From Roseivivax sp. THAF197b (lineage in GTDB: Bacteria; Pseudomonadota; Alphaproteobacteria; Rhodobacterales; Rhodobacteraceae), in assembly GCF_009363255.1 (NCBI RefSeq), contig NZ_CP045321.1, positions 1 to 64,000 on the forward strand: a DNA stretch of 64,000 nt, given 5' to 3'. The notes beneath the pieces were generated by a model. It saw only the letters and a list, made by a program, of their open reading frames with translations. It did not search any database and was not told the origin of the DNA. The position numbers and the translations under genes were made by a program. Shown piece by piece: positions 26,006 to 38,373 of the stretch; position 1 is the stretch's first letter, and the number at the start of each line of letters is the position of its first letter.

Positions 26006-28325
26006 TGCCGTCGATGCCGTCACGGGCGAGGTCTTCCGGGACGGCTGGAGCCGGATCCGGGGCTCGATGCAGGGGCTGCATGTCGCCAAGCAGAGCCAGC
26101 TTGTGCGCGCGGCGGCAGGGCATCGGCCAGCCGTCTTTAAGGCGATCCGGGGCGGCGGTACGCATACCAAATCACAGCTCACAAACCAGCTCGAGTACCT
26201 CACCACCAAGTCCACCCATATCGTGGACAGTAGCGGGTTTCTGGATGGCAAGGCAAAGCTCGAGGCGGGTGACATCAAGGATCTGACCGAGCGCTTTGCT
26301 AAGCGGTGGGATGCAGGCTTCAAACCCAAGCTTGGCCAGACCACCCACATGCTCATGTCCTTCCCCATCGGCACGCGCGGCGAGGATGTGCGCGACATCG
26401 CAACGGATGTAGCCGAGCGGTTCTTCCAGACTGATGAGGGGCATTTCGATTACATCATCGCGGTGCATGAGGACCGCGATCACCCCCATGCGCATCTGGT
26501 GCTGAACCGCCGCTCGCAGGAAGGCGAGTTCTTTTTCCTCGGGCGCAACCATCGCTTCAACTATGACGACTTCCGCCTCGCCATGGTCGAGGAGGCGGAG
26601 AAGTACGGCGTGCGCCTGGAAGCCGCGCGCCGGGTGGATCGCGGCGTCGTGCATTACCCCGCCCGGACCAGCGAGGTCTATGCGGCGAGGGAAGAGGGCC
26701 GCGCGCCCCGCGAACGGGAACGCGTGGGGCAGGACCTGACGCGGACGCTGGCGGAGATCGCCAACACAAGAACTGTCTACCACTCGCTTGCCGCGGAGGC
26801 TTCGCGCGAGGCGCGGGAAGACATCGCTGCGGCCCTCTTCCGCGCGGGCGAGGTGCTGGCGCATGGCGGGCAGGTGGACCGAACAGGAGATGTGTACATG
26901 GCCGAGGATCAAAGTTTCGAGGATCTGAGAAGCCTCTATGCGGAAAAGCTCGCGCGGGTGCAGGGCATGATCGCCGAGAAGTCCGATGCGGAACGTCCTG
27001 TGCTGGAAAAACGCCTCATCCAGATCCAGACGCAGGTCCAGCACATGCAGCCTCTCGGTTTGCGATCATCCACGCTGTCAGAAACCCCCTCGGAGGGCGG
27101 GATCTATTCCGAGGCCAATATTGACGCCAGCCAGCGCGAGCGACTGGCCGAGCCCGACCTGAGATCGCGCATTGACGCGGCACTACGGGGCACCGGGATC
27201 AGCACATCGGAAGTGGTGGCCCGGATCGAGACGGGCGCCTCAAATGCAGCGCTCGAGCATCAATGGATCGCCAATGATCTCTCCAAAGTAGCTGAGGCGC
27301 GCGATCTGACCCTTGAACGCCGCGCCGATCTGGAGCAGGCGCGCGACATTCTCAACGATGTGCATGTCGCGCTTGGCACGCTTCTGGAACGGGAGAACGT
27401 GCTGCGTCGGGATGGCGTCATGGAAGCGGAACCGGTCAGCGAGCGGTTCCACTATCACGAGGACGCGGTCCGGGCGATGGAAGGGACAATCCGTCAGGAG
27501 ATGCGCGCAGACGGCCTGACAGCGCAGCAGATCGAGGACCGGGACTGGGAGGTTGTGGCAAGGGCGGAGCACCGGGTTGAGGCGGAGCAGCGCGCGTATC
27601 TCGAGAAACACCCGGAGCTGCTGGCACGGCCGGGCGATGTGATCGACCGGTCTGAACCCTACAGGGAGGCCATCACCGATGCGGCCCGCGCCAGCGAGAT
27701 CACCCGCGAGGTCGACCGGATCATGGAGAGTCGCGATGTCCGCACCCCAGTTGCGGATGCTGTCACCAAGGACTTGCGCGCGCGCTATCCAGACATGCCG
27801 TCCCACCTCGCCCGTGGGCTCGGCGCGACCTATGCCGACGTCGTCGATATGCGGGACACGGAGGCCATCAATCAGGTTCGCCGCGACAACGAGTTGCGCG
27901 AGGGGCTTGGGGTTGGCACGCGTGACGAACGTCTAGCCACCCGCGATGAAACGGCGCCGCAGACTGACCGTACCGACCTTCTCGCAGACGAAATCGCGCG
28001 TGTCCTGGACCATGAGCGGGCGGGGGAGTTGTCCGCGCCCTTCGAGACCGAGGCGGAGCGGGACGCTTTCCGCGGCGAGATCGCGCGGGTGCTGGATGAC
28101 CGCCAACTTGCGCGGCTCACATCCGGCGATGCCGATGCGCTGGACAAGGTTCTCGAGGACCGCCTCGACCGGCTCTATGTCGCCAAGGTCTACCTGCAAT
28201 CCGATGCCGCAACGGCCAACACCGAGGCCCTGCGTCAAGTGGTCGATGATCTGGCCGATGCCGAGTATGAAAAACACCGCGCGACAGACGTGGACGGCGA
28301 GACTGAGCGGGGCCAGGTCCATTGA
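25992..28325 (+). CDS. virD2: VirD2-like conjugative relaxase
   Basis: The relaxase nicks oriT and stays covalently bound to the transferred strand. The 777-residue protein shows motif I with a candidate catalytic Tyr at 69 (NQLEYLTTKS) and the metal-binding His motif at 159-168 (HEDRDHPHAH). Together these are typical of the MOB-P/VirD2 group. The rest (about 200-777) is largely helical and charged, without a helicase domain. ATG 25992 overlaps mobC; a TTG two codons earlier is possible. The stop overlaps the virD4 start. No other relaxase gene is seen. Confidence 0.92.
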   Translation: MRLNDAVDAVTGEVFRDGWSRIRGSMQGLHVAKQSQLVRAAAGHRPAVFKAIRGGGTHTKSQLTNQLEYLTTKSTHIVDSSGFLDGKAKLEAGDIKDLTERFAKRWDAGFKPKLGQTTHMLMSFPIGTRGEDVRDIATDVAERFFQTDEGHFDYIIAVHEDRDHPHAHLVLNRRSQEGEFFFLGRNHRFNYDDFRLAMVEEAEKYGVRLEAARRVDRGVVHYPARTSEVYAAREEGRAPRERERVGQDLTRTLAEIANTRTVYHSLAAEASREAREDIAAALFRAGEVLAHGGQVDRTGDVYMAEDQSFEDLRSLYAEKLARVQGMIAEKSDAERPVLEKRLIQIQTQVQHMQPLGLRSSTLSETPSEGGIYSEANIDASQRERLAEPDLRSRIDAALRGTGISTSEVVARIETGASNAALEHQWIANDLSKVAEARDLTLERRADLEQARDILNDVHVALGTLLERENVLRRDGVMEAEPVSERFHYHEDAVRAMEGTIRQEMRADGLTAQQIEDRDWEVVARAEHRVEAEQRAYLEKHPELLARPGDVIDRSEPYREAITDAARASEITREVDRIMESRDVRTPVADAVTKDLRARYPDMPSHLARGLGATYADVVDMRDTEAINQVRRDNELREGLGVGTRDERLATRDETAPQTDRTDLLADEIARVLDHERAGELSAPFETEAERDAFRGEIARVLDDRQLARLTSGDADALDKVLEDRLDRLYVAKVYLQSDAATANTEALRQVVDDLADAEYEKHRATDVDGETERGQVH

Positions 28326-30334
28326 GCGCGCCCATGGGAAAGGCGCGGATCGCGACCGGCGTTTTGCTGGTAACGCTGGTGACCGCCGCCATGGGCTATA
28401 CCATCGCCTCGGCGGTGCTGACCTACCAGGATCTCGGCTTCGGGGCCGAGATCGACTTCGCCTATATCGCGCAGAACTACATGGGGATCCGCGATCGCCG
28501 CCCGGAGGACGCGCAACTTATTCACCTGATCATCGGCAGCTTCGCCGCCGCTGGCATGATGCTGAGCCTCGCTCTCTCAGGTTCAGCTCTGACACGGTTT
28601 GGCCAAACCCATTGGCAGAGCGCGCGCGAGATGAAGGCCAACGGGTTTTTTGGCGCGCCCGGCACCGGCTTCATCCTCGGCAAGCTGGGGACGCCCGGCT
28701 CCCGCGCAAAATACATTTGCTCCAAGGTCTTCCCGCATGCGCTGATCGTGGCGCCCACGGGTCGCGGTAAGACCACGGGCTTTGTCATTCCGAACCTGCT
28801 GACCTGGCAAGGCTCTGCCGTGACGCTTGATGTGAAGGGCGAGTGTTTCGAGGCCACCGCCCGCCACCGCGCAGCACAGGGCGACAAGGTCTATCGGTTT
28901 GCCCCCACCGATTGGGAGGGCAAGCGCACGCATCGCTACAACCCGCTCCTGCGCATCTATCAACTGAAAGACCCCGCGCGCCAGCAGATGGAATTGCAGC
29001 TTCTGGCGACGCTCTTCCTGCAGAGCGACAATGACCGGGTGCAGGGCCTCCTCAAAGGCGGGATCGATCTCTTCGTGGCGGCAGGCCTGCTGGCCTTCCA
29101 GCGCAAGCGCCCGACCCTGGGCGAGATCTACCGCATCGCGGCCTCGGGCGGGAACAAGCAGAAGGAGTATTTCGCGCGGGGCCACGAGGTCGACAACAGG
29201 GCGGCCAAACTGATCTTCACGCGGCTCGCTTCGACCAATAACGACACGCTGACCTCCTATGTCTCGCTCCTGATGACCTCGGGGCTCGACCAATGGCAGA
29301 ATCCTGCCATAGACGAGGCGACGGCGGTCTCGGATTTTGATTTCCGGACGATCCGCAAGAAGCCCTTTTCGGTCTATCTCGTGGTCCAGCCGCTGATGGT
29401 GAAACCGCTCGCGCCGCTGATCCGCCTCTTCTTCTCCGATCTTCTTTCCGCCATGCAGGAAAAGGACCCGGGGCCTGACGAGCCGTGGCCCGTGATGATC
29501 ATGCTCGACGAGTTCAACCGCTTGGGCAAAATGCCGATCGTGGTCGAGAGCATCGAGACGCTGCGGACCTATCGCGGTCATCTGGCCGTGGTCACGCAAA
29601 CCATCCCCGCCCTCGATGAAATCTACGGCGAGAACACCCGCCGCGCCCTGCAGGGTAACGCCGGCGTGAAGCTCTACCTCACGCCCTCTGACGAAAAGAC
29701 CGTCGAGGAGCTGAGCAAGGCGGTCGGCAAGACCACGAAGACCGTGGTCACGCGGTCGCAATCCATCGGCAAGAACCCCTTCGAGGGGCGCAGCCAATCA
29801 ACACGGACCGAGGAAAGCTCCTTGCTTCCTGAAGATGAAGCGCGCCGCCTGCCGCTCGACGAGATAGTCATGGTCATCGATGCCCAGATGCCGGTCCGGG
29901 CAAAGCGGATCCAGTACTTCGACGATCGGCTGTTCAAGGCAATCCACGCGGCACAGACGGGGGAGTTGCCGTTTCCGAAGCCGGGAGGAGGGGGGCCGCA
30001 GGGGAACCTGCCGCTGAGCGTGCGCGCCATGCCGATGACTCCGCCCGCGAACGGACCAAGTGGGTCTGACGCCGTTGTGGAGACCACACGCCAAGAAGCG
30101 GGTAGTCAAACGTCAGGGCAAACCGACGTCGCACCAAAAAAGACTGCGCCTGTCGTTTACGCCGTCGTCGCGGAGGAACAGCGACAGATGGAGATGGATT
30201 TTGGGGGCCCGGTCGCGGATACCGAGACAGTGCGCGTGGATGATGAGGCGCAGATGCGCTCTGCAGTCGATGGCTTAGAAGACATGGAAGCGATGCTGCA
30301 GGAGGAAGGTGGTCAAAAGCTGGTAACCCGATAG
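28322..30334 (+). CDS. virD4: VirD4/TraG type IV coupling protein
   Basis: This inner-membrane ATPase brings the relaxase-DNA complex to the mating pore. The 670-residue protein has two N-terminal membrane segments (about 10-32 and 66-90), Walker A APTGRGKT at 144-151, and Walker B MIMLDEFNRLG with Asp-Glu at 396-397. A C-terminal tail from about 540 is Gln/Pro-rich and probably recruits substrate. The start is TTG at 28322, overlapping the relaxase stop, or ATG at 28334. It is the last gene of the mobC-virD2-virD4 operon. Confidence 0.93.
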   Translation: MSAPMGKARIATGVLLVTLVTAAMGYTIASAVLTYQDLGFGAEIDFAYIAQNYMGIRDRRPEDAQLIHLIIGSFAAAGMMLSLALSGSALTRFGQTHWQSAREMKANGFFGAPGTGFILGKLGTPGSRAKYICSKVFPHALIVAPTGRGKTTGFVIPNLLTWQGSAVTLDVKGECFEATARHRAAQGDKVYRFAPTDWEGKRTHRYNPLLRIYQLKDPARQQMELQLLATLFLQSDNDRVQGLLKGGIDLFVAAGLLAFQRKRPTLGEIYRIAASGGNKQKEYFARGHEVDNRAAKLIFTRLASTNNDTLTSYVSLLMTSGLDQWQNPAIDEATAVSDFDFRTIRKKPFSVYLVVQPLMVKPLAPLIRLFFSDLLSAMQEKDPGPDEPWPVMIMLDEFNRLGKMPIVVESIETLRTYRGHLAVVTQTIPALDEIYGENTRRALQGNAGVKLYLTPSDEKTVEELSKAVGKTTKTVVTRSQSIGKNPFEGRSQSTRTEESSLLPEDEARRLPLDEIVMVIDAQMPVRAKRIQYFDDRLFKAIHAAQTGELPFPKPGGGGPQGNLPLSVRAMPMTPPANGPSGSDAVVETTRQEAGSQTSGQTDVAPKKTAPVVYAVVAEEQRQMEMDFGGPVADTETVRVDDEAQMRSAVDGLEDMEAMLQEEGGQKLVTR

Positions 30335-30373
30335 GGTAGCGAGGGTCGTATGCCGGTCGACCGGGGCGGTTTA

Positions 30374-30410
30374 CGGCCATTCGCTGCGCCTTAGACGAAT
30401 GGCCGCTTTT
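30374..30410. terminator. Terminator between virD4 and nrdF (convergent)
   Basis: CGGCCATTCG and CGAATGGCCG form a perfect 10-base stem with a 12-base loop, with CTTTT on the plus side. It lies between two convergent operons and may serve virD4 mainly. Confidence 0.75.
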
Positions 30411-30432
30411 CTCAAAGCCCAGACTTCCGAAA

Positions 30433-33537
<3,105 letters not shown>

Positions 33538-33556
<19 letters not shown>

Positions 33557-33966
33557 GTCTTGTCCTCTTGATCGGCCCAAAACCGGGCGAGCCCGGAGCG
33601 GATGCGGGTGATGTCAGTGTCGGTTCCAGCCAATTCGAACCGGTACAGGACGGGCACGCCGCATTTGGCGGCGATCACGTCGCCGGCCATTGCGAACGTG
33701 GATCCGAAGTTGCGATTGCCGCCTGCGATGACGCCGCGCAAGCGCGCACGAGCTGAAGGGTCGTTGAGAAAACGGATGACCTGTTTCGGCACCGCGCCGC
33801 GGCCCTCGGCATCGGCATAGGTCGGGCTGATCAGCACGAAGGGGCCATCCGTCTGCGGCAGCGGATCACTCTTGCGGATGGGCAGGCGTACCGCGGGCAG
33901 GCCCAGCCGTTCCACCAGCCGCGCCGTATTGCCCGACCCGCTTGAGAAGTAGACCAGCCCGGCCAT
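33538..33966 (-). CDS. nrdI: NrdI flavodoxin-like activase
   Basis: NrdI is a flavodoxin-like protein that supplies the oxidant to assemble the Mn-tyrosyl cofactor of NrdF. The 142-residue protein begins [20 protein letters not shown], with the FMN phosphate loop, and continues with [11 protein letters not shown] and [19 protein letters not shown]. It lies between nrdH and nrdE, as in most class Ib operons, and overlaps nrdE. Confidence 0.95.
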
Positions 33967-33970
33967 CAGA

Positions 33971-34192
33971 TTAGGACAGCCGACCGATCATGTCGGGACG
34001 AAAGCCCGCCCAGTGGTCCTCGCCCGCGACGACCACTGGGGCCTGGCGGTAGCCCAACGCCTGGACCCGATCCATCGCTGCGGCATCCTCGGTCAGATCG
34101 ACGACCTCATAGGGCAAGCCGCGGGCATCGAGCGCGCGGGTGGTCGCGGTGCATTGCACACAGGCAGGTTTGGAATAGACGGTGATGGTCAT
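33971..34192 (-). CDS. nrdH: NrdH glutaredoxin-like protein
   Basis: NrdH is the dedicated thioredoxin-like electron donor of class Ib reductase. The 73-residue protein has the redox motif CVQC (residues 12-15) and the family end [21 protein letters not shown]. It is the first gene of the operon, 4 bases before nrdI, and is preceded by the 120-base leader of a cobalamin riboswitch. Confidence 0.95.
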   Translation of the reverse strand: MTITVYSKPACVQCTATTRALDARGLPYEVVDLTEDAAAMDRVQALGYRQAPVVVAGEDHWAGFRPDMIGRLS

Positions 34193-34311
34193 CTCTTTGT
34201 CCCTTGTCTGTTATGCGGTCTACAGGACAGGGACACGGAACCGGGGCGTGCGCGACACGCGACACCCGATCACGCGCCCAGGCCCTCCGCCCGCGGTCGT
34301 CGTTTATATGG

Positions 34312-34473
34312 TCCTGGCAGGTCTCCTGACTTCACGGCTCAAGTGCGCAGGTCCCCTTCCCGGCACATCACGCACCAGTGGCTTTGACCTGAGCTTGCCG
34401 CTTACAGTTGCGGGGGCAGTGCCGGATTTTCACCAGCTTCCCTTTTCACCCGACGCAATGACTCGCGGGCACC
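34312..34473 (-). promoter_or_regulatory. Cobalamin (B12) riboswitch before nrdHIEF
   Basis: Read on the minus strand, the leader has the conserved order of a cobalamin riboswitch: GGTGCC at the 5' side, GCTGGTGAAAATCCGG (34422-34437), CTGCCCCCGCAACTGTAAGC, GCCACTGG, GGGAAGGGGACCTGC, and the B12 box AAGTCAGGAGACCTGCC (34316-34332). It faces nrdH, whose start is 120 bases downstream. In known cases cobalamin binding switches expression off. Here that would silence the B12-independent reductase when B12 is present. Confidence 0.92.
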
Positions 34474-34485
34474 AAGACAACTGCA

Positions 34486-34524
34486 TGTTGATCCTCGTGA
34501 TGAGGCGATGTCAATATCTTGTAG
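34486..34524 (-). promoter_or_regulatory. Possible nrd promoter with NrdR-like box
   Basis: On the minus strand CTACAAGATATTGACA (34509-34524) matches about 10 of 16 positions of the NrdR box consensus and contains a -35 TTGACA (34509-34514). A weak -10 CAACAT follows 18 bases later. The site is just upstream of the riboswitch. Only one box is seen, although NrdR usually binds two. Confidence 0.3.
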
Positions 34525-34763
34525 AGGGATTGGCTTGGTTTTTTGTGCAAGCGGACGAGATACGTCGAGGCAAGAACGTTTGAACACTTCCAGCCCTTCG
34601 ATATGTGCCGCTGGTTTGATGGCCGGTTTTGCTGTGCAACAACCGCACAGATGGCTTTTGGGCCAGTTCACGCTGACATCCTCGCGCTGAGCCAAGGCCG
34701 CCGTTTGCTCGTACTTCAAGTAATGTCGACTTCGGGCCGACCTCTACAGACCGGCCCGACTTC

Positions 34764-35396
34764 TTAGAGTTCCACCGCCTCCGCGATGGCGAGCGCATCT
34801 TCGAGCTCGACGCCGAGGTAGCGCACCGTACTATCCATTTTCGTATGGCCGAGGAGAAGCTGCACTGCGCGGAGGTTGCCAGTCTTGCGATATATCTGCG
34901 CCACCTTGGTCCGGCGCATGGAGTGCGTGCCGTAGGCGCTTGGCTCGAGACCGATAGACGTCACCCAATTCCGAACGAGGCGGGCGTATTGCCTTGTTGA
35001 AATATGCTGGCGTTCGTGAAAGCGACCGGGCCAGAGATGCTCCGACCCGATCATCAGTGGAGCCTCGAGCCAAACCGCGATGGCTTTTCGCGTTCCCTCG
35101 CTGATCTCGAAGCTCACCGGCTTATGGGTTTTGCTCTGGACGATCGAAGCGCGGTGTTTGACATGTCCGGCCGCGTAGACGTCAGCGACCTTAAGCTTTA
35201 CAAGGTCGCATCCGCGCAACTTGCTGTCGATGGCAAGACTGAAGAGCGCCAGTTCGCGAAGCCGCTGGGCGATCTCGAGTCGGACCCGGATCGCCCACAC
35301 ATGCTTCGGCTCGAGCGGACGCTTCTGGCCGACGATGCGGCCCTTGTTCCAAGCGGGACGGCAGGCTCGGATGGCTGGCAGGTTTGTAGTCGGCAT
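34764..35396 (-). CDS. Short tyrosine recombinase/integrase
   Basis: ATG 35396 (MPTTNLPAIRAC) is chosen because GGAGGAAC lies just upstream. The 210-residue protein is a single catalytic domain: Arg in SKLRGCDLVKLK (about 62), GTHSMRRTKVAQIYRKTG (the HxxR box), LLGHTKMDSTVRYLG with the Tyr nucleophile near 193. It lacks an arm- or core-binding N-terminal domain, like other small recombinases I recall from alphaproteobacterial plasmids. It sits between the nrd operon and a divergent peptidase gene and may have mobilised or resolved this cargo. Confidence 0.85.
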   Translation of the reverse strand: MPTTNLPAIRACRPAWNKGRIVGQKRPLEPKHVWAIRVRLEIAQRLRELALFSLAIDSKLRGCDLVKLKVADVYAAGHVKHRASIVQSKTHKPVSFEISEGTRKAIAVWLEAPLMIGSEHLWPGRFHERQHISTRQYARLVRNWVTSIGLEPSAYGTHSMRRTKVAQIYRKTGNLRAVQLLLGHTKMDSTVRYLGVELEDALAIAEAVEL

Positions 35397-35570
35397 GGTG
35401 GTTCCTCCGATCCACCACGCCCGCCACGTCTTCGGCATCATGCCGACGACTTGGCATAGCAAATCCCCGGCGCTGTGTCGCAATTGCGGCGGTGCGCGCC
35501 TGCCGCAGCGCCGCATGGTAGCTTTGAGCCTTTCTCGACATTCGGCAACATCTGGATACAGACATGCTCC

Positions 35571-36752
35571 ATGTCGATGATCGAAGATTTAAAGAGAATT
35601 GAGAGATTGGTCTTGCCGACCGATCCGAGCTTTCGTGCCATCGATATCGAGGAAATGGATCGTCACATCAATGACGTCCGGCAAAATGCACTCGCGACAG
35701 AAAAGGATGCGTTTCTTCTGTCTCTGATGCGACTTCTCGCACTTCCGGGGAATGGGCATACTCGCCTGATCCCGAACCATGCGATCTCGGTGCTGCCGCT
35801 TCGCTTTGTAACGGTAGGGACGGCCGTGCGATTGCTCGGTGTCCCGACTGATTTCGACGCGTCGACCGGGAGCGAATTGGTTTCCATCAATGACTTTCCC
35901 GTCAGCGAGATCGAGGACGCCGCATCGCCTTTTCTGGCGGGAACGAGACAGCGAAAACGGGTCATTGGGCCAATCCTCTTCGCCTGGCCGAGTGCATTGG
36001 TCCGTTTGGGCGTGTGTTCCGAAAACGGGCCGATCAAATACCAGATGCGCGACCAGACGGGGCGGCTCATCGAGCTTGTTCCGGATTGGAAGAACAGGGT
36101 TCCCGGATCATCACTTTACCCGCGAAACGAGCATGGGAAATCCGAAGTGACCTGGCCTCATGGGACCTTTTTAGAGATCAAGGATTTCGGCCGACACGGA
36201 CTGCTGATGGTGCTTCCGAGCTTCTTCGATCCCGGTGAAACGATGCTCGCCAATGCGATTGACGAAGCGTCGGAGCTGGCACGGTCGCGCCCCTCGACGC
36301 CCCTTCTAATCGATATCAGAGGAAATACAGGCGGCAACTTCTTCAAGGCCCTGCCATTGATCGACGCGATCTCGGAGGGCGGAGAGGACCGGCGGGTTGG
36401 TGTTATTGTCGACAAGTTCACCTTCTCTGCTGCAATCGTCTTCGTCGCCATCCTGAAACACCGCCTCGGAGCGCGGCTTAGATTGATTGGCGAAGAGATG
36501 GGGGACGACCTTACGTTCTTCGCGGAAGGTGGGGCAATTGACCTGTCGACAGACGGCGCGGTTGCCCGATACTCATCCGCCTTTCATGACTGGGCTCAAG
36601 GTCGGATCGACGAGACCACCCCGAGAGCGATCGCGAAAGAGATCGTCGCGGTCGGAAAACTGGAGTTAGACTGTCGCTGGATTGCGGCTGCGCAAGATCG
36701 TGAAGCGCGCGATCTTTTCTGCCGGGAGTTTCTCGCCGATCTGCAATCATGA
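35571..36752 (+). CDS. S41-like serine peptidase
   Basis: The 393-residue protein resembles the catalytic core of tail-specific (C-terminal processing) peptidases. It has LLIDIRGNTGGNFFKALPLI (about 247-266) and VDKFTFSAAIVFVAILKHRLGARLIGE-type segment with the candidate nucleophile Ser in TFSAA (about 288). An N-terminal helical part (MSMIEDLKRIERLV) precedes it. There is no signal peptide or evident PDZ domain, so it may act in the cytosol. ATG 35571 is chosen; 35577 is possible. It is divergent from the recombinase gene and convergent with virB6. Confidence 0.7.
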   Translation: MSMIEDLKRIERLVLPTDPSFRAIDIEEMDRHINDVRQNALATEKDAFLLSLMRLLALPGNGHTRLIPNHAISVLPLRFVTVGTAVRLLGVPTDFDASTGSELVSINDFPVSEIEDAASPFLAGTRQRKRVIGPILFAWPSALVRLGVCSENGPIKYQMRDQTGRLIELVPDWKNRVPGSSLYPRNEHGKSEVTWPHGTFLEIKDFGRHGLLMVLPSFFDPGETMLANAIDEASELARSRPSTPLLIDIRGNTGGNFFKALPLIDAISEGGEDRRVGVIVDKFTFSAAIVFVAILKHRLGARLRLIGEEMGDDLTFFAEGGAIDLSTDGAVARYSSAFHDWAQGRIDETTPRAIAKEIVAVGKLELDCRWIAAAQDREARDLFCREFLADLQS

Positions 36753-36882
36753 ATGAATGTCCGCCCTGTCCCGTACTGCTGACTTTGGGCTGCCAGGCTA
36801 TGCTGCACGTGGCCACGGATGGCTGGTTCGGGGTGGCTGCACTGCAGCGACGGGCCGCTGCTTGAGCGGTAGGTAAGGGCCG

Positions 36883-37962
36883 TCACCGCCTGCCGAGGCG
36901 ACCCAACCTTGAAAGCTGTGCAAGCATTCGGGCTCCTGTGCCGGTCCCGTCGCGGGGAGGAGCTGCAGTTGGCCCTCCCGCAGTGTTGGGTCGGCTTGGC
37001 AACGCTTGAACACCAAAGAATTGGCGCGCGCGCAGGGCTGCGTACTCCGCGCCAGTCGCACCTCCGATGGCGTACCGGTTGTAGACCTGTTGGCTGCCGG
37101 CAAGCCCTCGGGCAAAGGCATAGCTTCCTCCAAAGCCGGCTGAGAGTGCTGGCATCATGATGTTTCCGGAGATCGCCCGAACAAGGAAGGGCGTTGCTAT
37201 GATGAATCCCTTCGCCATCAGCACCATCATGAAGAACGGGATGAGCGCGCCGATGTTGGAGGCGCCTTCCGGGTCGCCCAGCTCGGCAAGAAGCGCTCGC
37301 GAGACACCCGTGATCGTTGCGAACACGCCGGCAACGACAATCGGGTACATCGCAAAGGAAATCAGCGCCGAAAGCCAGCGCGCGAAATAATCCTTGGTCA
37401 CTTCAAACAGTGTCAGGAAGATCATGACCGGCGCGATCCCGATAAGTAGAGCGATCATGAGCCTGGACGCAACGACTATGAACGCCGCCAAGCCACCGAG
37501 GATCGAGAGCAGCAAAACGCCAAGTGTGTCCAACAGGGCACCTGCCATCCAGTTCAGTTCAGACCCCGCGGCATTCAGATAGTCCCCGAGCGCTGCGATC
37601 AGGTCATCGAACTCCTCTGCGAAGGTACCGGATGGGCCCGGTGATCCGCCGCCGACAGAGGCCACGAGCGACCCGGCAATGCTGTCGATCCCGTTCAGGA
37701 TCGCCGCAGCAAGGATGTTGAACTGTACCCAGTTGGTTGCAAATGCGCCTATCAGCGCGACCTTCACGGCGAGCCAAATGGCCGTGCGCCCGTCCATGGC
37801 GCGATACTGGTAGATCGTGTTGATGAAAACCAGAATGACAACGAACGTGGTGCCGAGGACGAGCATCGTTCCGACTGTTGCAGCGACCGCGCCAAATTGT
37901 GTCTCGGCAGCGGTATTTAGATAGCCTTCCGCCGTTTCCACGAAGTAGGTGACGACGCTCAT
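36883..37962 (-). CDS. virB6: VirB6, polytopic inner-membrane pore protein
   Basis: VirB6 is the polytopic inner-membrane subunit of the VirB translocation channel. The 359-residue protein has at least six hydrophobic segments (about 28-52, 62-90, 145-175, 180-195, 205-225, 240-265) and a Pro/Gly/Arg-rich tail. An N-terminal periplasmic-like part lies between early segments (GGGSPGPSGTFAEEFDDL). It is the last gene of the virB operon, a shifted place compared with the Agrobacterium order, and starts 6 bases after the 134-residue gene. Confidence 0.9.
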   Translation of the reverse strand: MSVVTYFVETAEGYLNTAAETQFGAVAATVGTMLVLGTTFVVILVFINTIYQYRAMDGRTAIWLAVKVALIGAFATNWVQFNILAAAILNGIDSIAGSLVASVGGGSPGPSGTFAEEFDDLIAALGDYLNAAGSELNWMAGALLDTLGVLLLSILGGLAAFIVVASRLMIALLIGIAPVMIFLTLFEVTKDYFARWLSALISFAMYPIVVAGVFATITGVSRALLAELGDPEGASNIGALIPFFMMVLMAKGFIIATPFLVRAISGNIMMPALSAGFGGSYAFARGLAGSQQVYNRYAIGGATGAEYAALRARQFFGVQALPSRPNTAGGPTAAPPRDGTGTGARMLAQLSRLGRLGRR

Positions 37963-37968
37963 GGAACC

Positions 37969-38373
37969 CTACCAGTTTCCAGCAGCTTCGCAGATTTGCA
38001 TGGCTTCGCGCCGAAGCTCATTTGCCTGGCGTCGGTACGTGGACGTCGCTTCGACGATATCCCAGTATTCAGATGCGGCGAAATGCTCGACGAAGACGTC
38101 TTCGGCTGCCTCCCAAGACGGATAACGTGTTGGACATTCACAGCTTTGGGCTTCAAAGATGCGTTGCATGCTCTGTGCCCGATAGATTTGTTGGATCAGA
38201 AGCCGCTTGTGGGACTCGCGTACATCGATGTCTTGCATCCATTGTGGCTCTGGAGGTTGGTCGGGACAGACATCTGGCTGGTTTTCGAGCGTTGGGATCA
38301 GGTTCCGTTCGGCGACGCCAGCGGTCCCATCGAGAACGGCGAGCAGGCCTGCCATCGCAACGACCTGGATCAT
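37969..38373 (-). CDS. Hypothetical exported protein of the virB operon
   Basis: The 134-residue protein starts with a short hydrophobic segment (VVAMAGLLAVLDGTAGVA, residues 4-21), a possible signal peptide. Five Cys residues follow (in DVCPDQ, QSCECP and AMQICEAAG). This suggests disulphides in the periplasm. It overlaps the DUF4177-like gene by 4 bases and precedes virB6, so it is probably a transfer-system accessory protein such as a lipoprotein-like or VirB5-type partner. I do not recognise the family. Confidence 0.7.
   Translation of the reverse strand: MIQVVAMAGLLAVLDGTAGVAERNLIPTLENQPDVCPDQPPEPQWMQDIDVRESHKRLLIQQIYRAQSMQRIFEAQSCECPTRYPSWEAAEDVFVEHFAASEYWDIVEATSTYRRQANELRREAMQICEAAGNW

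Noticed and set aside
28583..29797. Minus-strand open frame of 404 codons
   Set aside because: Antisense to virD4, which has clear Walker motifs.
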